A DNA stretch of 64,000 nucleotides from Aggregatilinea lenta (GTDB lineage: Bacteria > Chloroflexota > Anaerolineae > Aggregatilineales > Aggregatilineaceae). Within the stretch, counting starts at the first letter, position 1. The number at the start of each line of letters is the position of its first letter. The notes below the pieces were generated by a model. That model made no database searches. It had not been told where the DNA came from and saw nothing but the letters and a program-made list of their open reading frames with translations. The translations under genes were made by a program, and so were the position numbers. Location of the stretch: assembly GCF_003569045.1 (NCBI RefSeq), contig NZ_BFCB01000002.1:1779506-1843505 (forward strand). The letters are read 5' to 3'. This document shows positions 57,881 through 64,000 of this stretch, piece after piece.

Positions 57881-60800
57881 CTACTCGTACCGCAGCACGT
57901 TGAGCGGCCTCTCGCCGGACGCGCCCCAGGCCGTCAGGATCGCAGCCACCAGCGCGATGGCGACGCACAGACCCATCAACAGGAAGGCCGTGCCGTATGG
58001 AATGACCTCGCCCAACTGCCCGCCGAACGTCTGGACCAGCACATACAGCAGCGACACGCCGCCGATCAGGATGCCGATCAGACCGCCGATGAAGCCCATC
58101 AGGCCATATTCCAGCAGCAGCATGCCCAGCACGCGCTCGCGCTGCAGGCCGACCGCCTTCATGATGCCGATCTCGCGCCGCCGTTCGAGCGTGGTCAGCG
58201 CGACCGAGTTGGCGATTACCACGCCGCCGGTGAACAGCGCCAGCGCAGCGACCAGGATCGGCAGTGACGTGAACTGGTCGATCAGGCTGTTGATCAGATC
58301 GTTGATCAGCGACGTTTCCAGCACGAACACGCCCGGCACCTCGGTCAGGGAGCGGCGCAGCGCGCCCATCTGGGCCTCGTCCACGTCCACGATGGCGAAG
58401 ACCTCGCTCGGCGATAGGTCGCCAAAGGCAGCAATCGGCGCATAGCTGGACGCGCCAAACGACACCTCGACCTGCCCGCTGGTCCGGTCCGTCATGCCCA
58501 CCACCTCGAACGTGATCTCGCGCGCCTGCGACGACCCGCCTGTCAGCGGATTGCCCTCGGTCCCACCCACGCGGAAGGTCAGTTTGTCGCCCACGTCCAT
58601 GCCCGCCGCCAGCGTCGCGCTGTTGGCCGGGATCACTATCACCGGCTGGCCCGCATCCGTGGTGGGATCGAGCTGGCGCCCCTTATAGAACGCCACATCC
58701 GGCAGGTTAGAATCAAGCTCGCGTCCGCTGATCGTCGCCATCGCATAGTCGAAGTATTCGGCATCCTGATCACTCAGGGCAGCGTCGGCACGCGACCGGA
58801 GTTGGCTTGGCGAGATCGTCTGGCCCGTACTTGCGTCTTCCATCGAGATCAGCTCAGTGTGGTAGTTGCCCACCACCGCGTAGCTGTTGACTCCGTCCAG
58901 GCTGGCCAACCGCGTATCGATCTGGTCCACCACGCCGCTGCCCGCCGCGATCACGATGACGTTGCCGCCGATCTCCTGTTCCAGAATGTTGTTGAAGAAC
59001 TTCGTCACCGTCCCGGCCAGCATCGTGACCAGGCTCAGCGTAAAGACGCCGACCACCAGCGCCAGCAGCGTGGAGGCTTCGCGCCCCTTGGCGGCCAGCA
59101 TCGAGCGCATCGCCAGCTTCAGGTCCACGAACGGCCCCGTCGGCAGGAAGCGCCCCACGACCCAGATGATCACCCACAGCACCACGTAGAGCATGCCCAC
59201 CAGGATGAACGTCACAAACAAGAGCAGCATCGCGGGCACCATGTACCCGAAGATGAAGCCCAATATCGGGAACAGAACCGGGAACAACAGCCATCGGAAG
59301 ATGCGCAGCAGCAGGTGTCTCCTGGCCCAGCCGCTCAACAGCCCGCCGGACAACAGCGTCAGCGCGAAGACTTCGCCCAGAAACACACCCAACAGCCCCG
59401 TAGTGAGGTTGAAGATCCGCACGTCGCGGATGCTGTCCGGGATCTCGGTCTCCGGCGGGTTGTCCAGTTCTTCGACCGCCGTGTCGTACGCCTCGCCCAC
59501 CGTCGAGCCAACGTCGAGCAGGTCGCGCACGAGCACCTGCGCGACGAGACTCAGCGCCAGCATGACCAGCAGGATCGCGGCGAAAGTCCGCGCGCGGCCC
59601 GCCGTCGGCACGACCGAATCGGTCGGGCGCAGCACGAGATTGGGGCGCACCTGTCCGGCGGATAGCGTCGGCAGCAGGCCGAAGATCGCCGTCACGAGGA
59701 TGCCCACCACCAGCCCGGTCACCGGCGGCGTCAGCGTAAAGCGGAAGGCCAGTTCCTGGCCGAGCAGCGTCTCACCGCCGCTCTTCAGGACCAGCGCCGC
59801 GATCCAGCCCAGCACGATGCCGATCAGGCTGCCCGCGATGCCCATCAGGATCGCCTCGACCAGGAACAACATCGTGACCTGCTCGCCTTCCAGGCCGATG
59901 GTCTTCAGCACGGCGATCTCGGTCGTGCGGCGGCGCACGATCACCAGCATGGTGTTCACGATCCCGATGCCGCCGATCAGCAGCGAGATCAGGCCCATGA
60001 TGATCACCGTCTGGCCCAGGATGTCCGAGATCTGCGAGTTCAGTTCTTCCAGGTCGCCGGTCGTAGTGGTGTCCAGATACGGGAAGCGCTTCTCGAACGC
60101 GGCGTTGATCTCCTCCACGCGCGACGGATCTTGCAGGTGGATATAGAGAATATCCCCGCCCGGATCGATGTCGCTGAACAGATCGATCGCGTCCATGTTC
60201 AGGTAGTAATAGCCGAACAGCGCGTTCAGCGGGTTTTCCATCGCGCTCTCGCCGGATGTCGGCACGATGCCGCGCACGGTGAAGTCCTGGCTGGCCCCCG
60301 CCACGCGCACCACGTCGCCCACCTGCACGTCCAGCTCATCCGCGAGATTGCGGCTCAGGACGATATCGGTGGGGGCCAGGATCGCTTCGGACAGCGATTC
60401 GCCGCCTTCGGTTTCGACGTGCCCATAGAACGGGTACACCTGCACATCGACGAGGTAGGGCATAACGATCGGCTGGTTGGTGTCTTGAGCGGGCGCGCTG
60501 ATCGAGATCCCGGTTGTCAGGCTGGTCATAGCCTGCCGGTAGGTCAGGTCAACCTGGCCCGGATAGGTCGTGTCGAGCCAGTCGCGAATCTGCGCGATGC
60601 CGGACGGCGGGAAAAGGTGCTGGCCGAACGAGCCGGACGATGCGATGACGCCTTCCTGCTCGCCGCGATCCGAACTCGTGCCCTCCGGCCCCCCGCCTTC
60701 AGGGAGGTAGACACGGATGTCGCCCTTGTTGCTCTCTTGCAGGCTGCCGGTCAGCGTGTCTTCGATCATCACGCCCAACACCTGCAAGCTGACAATGGCC

Positions 60801-60901
60801 GCTACGCCTGCCGCGATGCACAGCAGCGCGAAGACCGTGCGCTGGCCGTTGACGCGCAGGTCGTTCAGCGAGTGGCGCAGATAGAATTGCAGTTTTTCCA
60901 T
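57881..60901 (-). CDS. MacB/FtsX-like ABC transporter permease (duplicated)
   Basis: The 1006-residue protein has two FtsX units. The N-terminal helix (VFALLCIAAGVAAIVSLQVL) leads to a large outside MacB-PCD-like domain (about 45-285) and then three helices (about 295-425, VIIMGLISLLIGGIGIVNTM; TEIAVLKTIGLEGEQVTMLF). A central membrane region (440-600) follows, then a second outside domain and a C-terminal FtsX module (about 880-1000; RREIGIMKAVGLQRERVLGM). This is the layout of LolE/MacB-related exporters that handle lipoproteins, peptides or lipids. The ATPase gene lies 9 bp upstream, so they form one operon. Substrate unknown. Confidence 0.93.
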   Translation of the reverse strand: MEKLQFYLRHSLNDLRVNGQRTVFALLCIAAGVAAIVSLQVLGVMIEDTLTGSLQESNKGDIRVYLPEGGGPEGTSSDRGEQEGVIASSGSFGQHLFPPSGIAQIRDWLDTTYPGQVDLTYRQAMTSLTTGISISAPAQDTNQPIVMPYLVDVQVYPFYGHVETEGGESLSEAILAPTDIVLSRNLADELDVQVGDVVRVAGASQDFTVRGIVPTSGESAMENPLNALFGYYYLNMDAIDLFSDIDPGGDILYIHLQDPSRVEEINAAFEKRFPYLDTTTTGDLEELNSQISDILGQTVIIMGLISLLIGGIGIVNTMLVIVRRRTTEIAVLKTIGLEGEQVTMLFLVEAILMGIAGSLIGIVLGWIAALVLKSGGETLLGQELAFRFTLTPPVTGLVVGILVTAIFGLLPTLSAGQVRPNLVLRPTDSVVPTAGRARTFAAILLVMLALSLVAQVLVRDLLDVGSTVGEAYDTAVEELDNPPETEIPDSIRDVRIFNLTTGLLGVFLGEVFALTLLSGGLLSGWARRHLLLRIFRWLLFPVLFPILGFIFGYMVPAMLLLFVTFILVGMLYVVLWVIIWVVGRFLPTGPFVDLKLAMRSMLAAKGREASTLLALVVGVFTLSLVTMLAGTVTKFFNNILEQEIGGNVIVIAAGSGVVDQIDTRLASLDGVNSYAVVGNYHTELISMEDASTGQTISPSQLRSRADAALSDQDAEYFDYAMATISGRELDSNLPDVAFYKGRQLDPTTDAGQPVIVIPANSATLAAGMDVGDKLTFRVGGTEGNPLTGGSSQAREITFEVVGMTDRTSGQVEVSFGASSYAPIAAFGDLSPSEVFAIVDVDEAQMGALRRSLTEVPGVFVLETSLINDLINSLIDQFTSLPILVAALALFTGGVVIANSVALTTLERRREIGIMKAVGLQRERVLGMLLLEYGLMGFIGGLIGILIGGVSLLYVLVQTFGGQLGEVIPYGTAFLLMGLCVAIALVAAILTAWGASGERPLNVLRYE

Positions 60902-60910
60902 CGTCGCGCC

Positions 60911-61702
60911 CTACCGTGCTTCCGCGGGGGCGACCCGCACCATCTCGCCGGTCGAGCGCTTGTCGCGCAGCATCTTCACCGCCGCCATCTGTGCGCTGGA
61001 ACGCGGATCGATGTCTTTCGCAATGGCCCCGTCCACCAGCATCACCACGCGGTCTACCTGGGAGGCCACGTCCATGTCGTGCGTGACGATCACGACCGTC
61101 GTGCCGGTTTTGCTCTGCACGTCGCGCAGCGCCCCCAGCACCACTTCGCTCGACGCCGTGTCGAGGTTGCCGGTCGGCTCGTCGCACAGCACCAGCGGCG
61201 GGTTATTCGCCAGGGCACGCGCCAGCGCGACGCGCTGCTGCTGCCCACCGGAAAGCTGCGTCGGGCGATGATTCATGCGATCTTCCAGGCCCAGCAGTAC
61301 CAGCAGTTCCTTGGCTCGCTTGGTTGGATTGAACTTGCGGTGGTGCGCGAACTGGATCGGCAGGGCGACGTTTTCCAGCGCGGTCAGCGTCGGGATCAGG
61401 TTAAAGAACTGGAAGACAAACCCGATCTTTTCGTTGCGGACGCGCGTCAGCTCGCGCTCGTTCAGGTCGGTGATGTCCTCGCCGTCGATGTAGATGCGGC
61501 CATCGGTGGGGGTATCCAGGCCGCCAATCAGACCCAGCAGGGTCGATTTACCGCTGCCCGACGGGCCGATGATGCCCAAAAATTCGCCCGCCCTCACGCT
61601 CATCGAGACGCCGCGCACGGCATGCACCACCACTTCGCCCATGTTCAAATCTTTGCGCAAGTCCTGCGTGCGCACGACATCGTGATTCAGATTCTGGTCC
61701 AT
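60911..61702 (-). CDS. MacB/LolD-like ABC transporter ATP-binding protein
   Basis: The start at 61702 (MDQNLNHDVVRTQDLRKDLN) has AGGA about 8 nt upstream. The 263-residue protein has Walker A GPSGSGKST (about 46-54), Q-loop FVFQFFNLIPTLTALENV, signature LSGGQQQRVALARALA, Walker B PLVLCDEPTGNLD and the switch His in VIVTHDMD. The spacing and FNLIPTLTA wording are those of the MacB/LolD/YknY group. It powers the adjacent FtsX-type permease. Confidence 0.95.
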   Translation of the reverse strand: MDQNLNHDVVRTQDLRKDLNMGEVVVHAVRGVSMSVRAGEFLGIIGPSGSGKSTLLGLIGGLDTPTDGRIYIDGEDITDLNERELTRVRNEKIGFVFQFFNLIPTLTALENVALPIQFAHHRKFNPTKRAKELLVLLGLEDRMNHRPTQLSGGQQQRVALARALANNPPLVLCDEPTGNLDTASSEVVLGALRDVQSKTGTTVVIVTHDMDVASQVDRVVMLVDGAIAKDIDPRSSAQMAAVKMLRDKRSTGEMVRVAPAEAR

Positions 61703-61978
61703 ACCTCTTATCCTATCCTTAGTTCTGCTCAACGACGAGCGACTGCGGCAGTCGAACGGTTGGGACGGCGCTCGGTTTACGGTGGGGGCTATGCTGGTGG
61801 CATCCCATCCTCTAATACGCACAAATGCGGCCAAAGGGTGCAAAACACCTGCATAGACCGGTTCGGGGTCCCCGCCCAGGTACGATGGTAATCTGCGGCA
61901 GGCCGGGTGATAATACGTTCACACGTCGGGCAAACCAATCCCGATTTGAGCAACCTTTCATATTATAGAGGAGTCTGT

Positions 61979-62902
61979 ATGAAATTCCGTCAGCTTGGGA
62001 AGTCTGGACCGCGCGTCTCGGTGATCGGCATCGGTACATGGCAGTTCGGCGGCGAGTGGGGCAAGGACTTCACCCAGCCCGAAGCGGACCGCATCCTGGG
62101 CCGCGCGCACGATCTGGGCATCAACCTGATCGACACGGCGGAATGCTACGGCGATCACCTCTCGGAAGAGATGGTCGGGCGTGCCGTCCGCCACAACCGG
62201 CAGGACTGGATCATCGCCACCAAGTTCGGCCACCGCTTCAATGGGCGTTTCGAGCGCGATCAGGTCTGGTCGCCGGACGAGGTGCGCCAACAACTTGAGG
62301 ACTCGCTGCGCGCGCTGGGCACGGACACCATCGACCTGTACCAGTTCCATTCCGGCAGCGATGAAGACTTCGACCAGCCAGAGCTGTGGGCGATGCTGGC
62401 CGAGCAGGTCCAGGCAGGCAAGATCCGCGCGCTGGGCCTGTCGATCAGCCCTAACACCAACATCTACCAGACCGCGCGGGCAGATTCGGTCGGCGCAAGC
62501 GCGATCCAGGTGGTCTACAACCGGCTGGACCGTGTGCCCGAAGATGAAGTGCTGCCCGCCTGCATCGAGCACGACCTGGGTGTGCTGGCCCGCGTTCCGC
62601 TCGCCAGCGGCCTGCTGAGCGGCAAATACCAGCCCGGCACGCGCTTCACCGACTCGACCGACGTGCGCTCCCTGCGCGACGACGCGAAGGTTCAGGCGCA
62701 GCTGGACGAGGTCGCGGCGATCAAGGCGGAGGAAGTGCCCGACGGCGTCGATATGGCGACCTGGGCGCTGGCGTGGTGCCTCGCGCACCCCGCCGTGACA
62801 TGCGTGATCCCCGGCTGCAAGTCGCCGGAACAGGTCGAAGCCAACGCCCGCGCCGCCGACCTGAATATGGTCAGCCCGGAACATCCGCAGGCGGTGGAGT
62901 AG
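61979..62902 (+). CDS. Aldo/keto reductase
   Basis: The start at 61979 (MKFRQLGKSGPRVSVIGIGT) has GAGGAG 6 nt upstream. The 307-residue protein has the AKR catalytic tetrad: Asp52 and Tyr57 in IDTAECYGDHLSEEM, Lys82 in IIATKFGHRF and His124 in LYQFHSG. The NADPH site is formed by the C-terminal IPGCKSPEQVEANARAADL. It reduces aldehydes or ketones with NADPH. The YqkF/Tas-like N-terminus suggests the bacterial AKR11/12-like groups; the natural substrate is unknown. It is divergent from the ABC exporter operon. Confidence 0.95.
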   Translation: MKFRQLGKSGPRVSVIGIGTWQFGGEWGKDFTQPEADRILGRAHDLGINLIDTAECYGDHLSEEMVGRAVRHNRQDWIIATKFGHRFNGRFERDQVWSPDEVRQQLEDSLRALGTDTIDLYQFHSGSDEDFDQPELWAMLAEQVQAGKIRALGLSISPNTNIYQTARADSVGASAIQVVYNRLDRVPEDEVLPACIEHDLGVLARVPLASGLLSGKYQPGTRFTDSTDVRSLRDDAKVQAQLDEVAAIKAEEVPDGVDMATWALAWCLAHPAVTCVIPGCKSPEQVEANARAADLNMVSPEHPQAVE

Positions 62903-62932
62903 ATCCGTATTCCGCGCGAGCCGACGGTCTCC

Positions 62933-62960
62933 GTAGGCGCGTATCGTAATACGCCCCAGG
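62933..62960. repeat. B-type hairpin copy, partly degenerate
   Basis: GTAGGCGCGTAT, CGTA, ATACGCCCCAGG: the inner 7-8 bp pair, the outer ends have drifted. Confidence 0.65.
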
Positions 62961-63041
62961 ATCGGCCATCACCATCCCGAAACCGCACCCCGTCCGCGCC
63001 CGGTGCTATACTCCCGCCGTCAACGGGTACAGGAAGGCCAG

Positions 63042-63641
63042 ATGTCGGACTTTATCACGCTCACCTGCCCCAACTGCGGCGGGCGGCTGGAAATCACCAA
63101 CGACGTGGATCGCTTCGCGTGTGCCTACTGTGGCGCGGAACATCTCGTGCGGCGCGGCGGCGGCATCGTCACCCTCGCGCCGGTGCTGGACGGCCTGCGG
63201 GACGTGCAAGTGGGCGTCAACCGCGCCGCGTCAGAACTGGCGATCCACCGCCTGGAGACGGAGATCAACCGCCTCGCGGATCACTACCGCGTGGTGGCGA
63301 GCCAGCTTGCCGCCCTGCCCAAACGCCCGGCCCGGCGATCGCTGTGGCGCGCGGCAATCCGAGCGGTCTTTGCAGCGGCGCTGGTCGCGTTGGGTGTGTT
63401 CGTGGCCGGAGCGCTGCTGTTTGGCGGACGCGGCGCGGCGCTCGCCTTCGGCTTGACCCCTGTCGCGGCGATCTTCGTCATCGTCGGGCGGGTATGGCTG
63501 CACTGGCGTGTTCTGCAACGCGATACACAGCAACTCATCGCCAGCCGCGCGCAGATGGAATCGACCCTGATGACGCTCACCCGCGAAATCCAGGACCGGC
63601 AGCGCCAGCTTGCCCACCACCGGCGTGTCGTTTCCGGTTAG
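63042..63641 (+). CDS. Zinc-ribbon membrane protein
   Basis: The start at 63042 (MSDFITLTCPNCGGRLEITN) has GGAAGG 6 nt upstream. The 199-residue protein begins with a zinc ribbon (Cys9, Cys12, Cys27, Cys30), has a helical region (about 55-95), two membrane segments (about 103-125 and 130-150; AAIRAVFAAALVALGVFVAG) and a C-terminal coiled coil (QQLIASRAQMESTLMTLTRE). It would be anchored with the ribbon in the cytoplasm. I do not know its function; no partner genes are adjacent. Confidence 0.8.
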   Translation: MSDFITLTCPNCGGRLEITNDVDRFACAYCGAEHLVRRGGGIVTLAPVLDGLRDVQVGVNRAASELAIHRLETEINRLADHYRVVASQLAALPKRPARRSLWRAAIRAVFAAALVALGVFVAGALLFGGRGAALAFGLTPVAAIFVIVGRVWLHWRVLQRDTQQLIASRAQMESTLMTLTREIQDRQRQLAHHRRVVSG

Positions 63642-63840
63642 GCCCCGCCTTTCTGGCTGAGGTTCGCCCCCTCTTTGTGCAACAGGTCGAACGTATCTTC
63701 CGTCACCCAGTGAAGTTCAGCTCGGTCGTGTCGAAGTGCTGGCGGTAGACGTCGAGAAAATCGGTCTTCTTCGTCCCGTCCGGGTAAAACGGCCCAACCC
63801 AATCGTCATACGAGTAGCCGCTGGTTCCCACGTGAATCAT
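63638..63840 (-). pseudogene. Truncated DUF72 (YecE-like) gene
   Basis: From the ATG at 63840 the frame reads MIHVGTSGYSYDDWVGPFYP and continues through FLDVYRQHFDTTELNFT to a stop at 63703, 45 residues in all. This is the exact N-terminus of DUF72 proteins, normally about 240-300 residues. From 63709 another frame reads WVTEDTFDLLHKEG to a stop at 63638. The gene has lost nearly all of its barrel and appears to join out of frame to other sequence. It is a remnant, not a functional small gene. Confidence 0.75.
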
Positions 63841-64000
63841 GTCGAAAGCGCTCCATGACTCGCTCGATGGTAGGCAGATTATAGGATTCGCGGCGTGGGG
63901 GTGTCACGCAAGGCGGGCGGCGATGCCCAAAATTTTGGGGCACACGCGCGGGGTGCGGCGTGATATCTTCAGATCATCAGATTGGCACACAGCAGAGGTC

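Overview
The window is a GC-rich (clearly above 60 % by eye) bacterial chromosome segment with about 48 protein genes, two tRNA genes, one complete insertion sequence and many dispersed palindromic repeats. The gene content fits a Chloroflexota bacterium, perhaps Anaerolineae: HAMP/GAF sensor proteins, lipoproteins with Thr/Pro/Glu-rich linkers, DUF4397/fasciclin secreted proteins, PucR regulators and BMP-type nucleoside uptake. This placement is an inference from gene style. No rRNA or marker phylogeny is available here.

Layout. 1-5432: two membrane GAF sensors flank a sugar-binding lipoprotein; the left one runs off the window. 5834-9051: glutamine synthetase and a PucR regulator. 9390-11427: a divergent GAF histidine kinase/NarL-type response regulator pair. 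11436-16749: MgtC-like protein, AAA ATPase, GNAT protein, S41 peptidase. 16779-18031: an intact IS3-family element inserted into a hairpin repeat. 18280-22523: second PucR, an acidic membrane TPR protein and a small lipoprotein. 22993-30700: nucleoside catabolism (PsuG, nucleoside hydrolase), DinB, a membrane protein, a beta-propeller protein and two Mak32-like PfkB proteins. 30694-39951: DHFR-like protein, membrane-bound Moco oxidoreductase, RAYT-like protein, TIR-TPR protein, kynureninase/kynurenine formamidase, single-domain receiver, methyltransferase, soluble histidine kinase. 40183-44962: zinc-type ArsR regulator with its P-type ATPase, then a YeiH-family exporter. 45170-47614: two tRNAs, a Cys/His-rich protein and a fasciclin protein. 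47855-57544: nucleobase/nucleoside block (adenine deaminase, BMP nucleoside ABC transporter, xpt, guaA). 57881-61702: MacB/LolCDE-like ABC exporter. 61979-63840: aldo/keto reductase, zinc-ribbon membrane protein and a broken DUF72 gene.

The main metabolic theme is scavenging of nucleosides and purine bases: import, adenine to hypoxanthine, xanthine to XMP to GMP, nucleoside and pseudouridine breakdown, with two PucR regulators and a glutamine synthetase for nitrogen. The most unusual non-coding feature is a bipartite intergenic repeat (a CCCCTCTCC hairpin about 25 nt from a GTAGGGGCG hairpin) in which the inner stem of the second hairpin differs from copy to copy but stays self-complementary. 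A RAYT-like protein with a damaged HUH motif lies in the same window.
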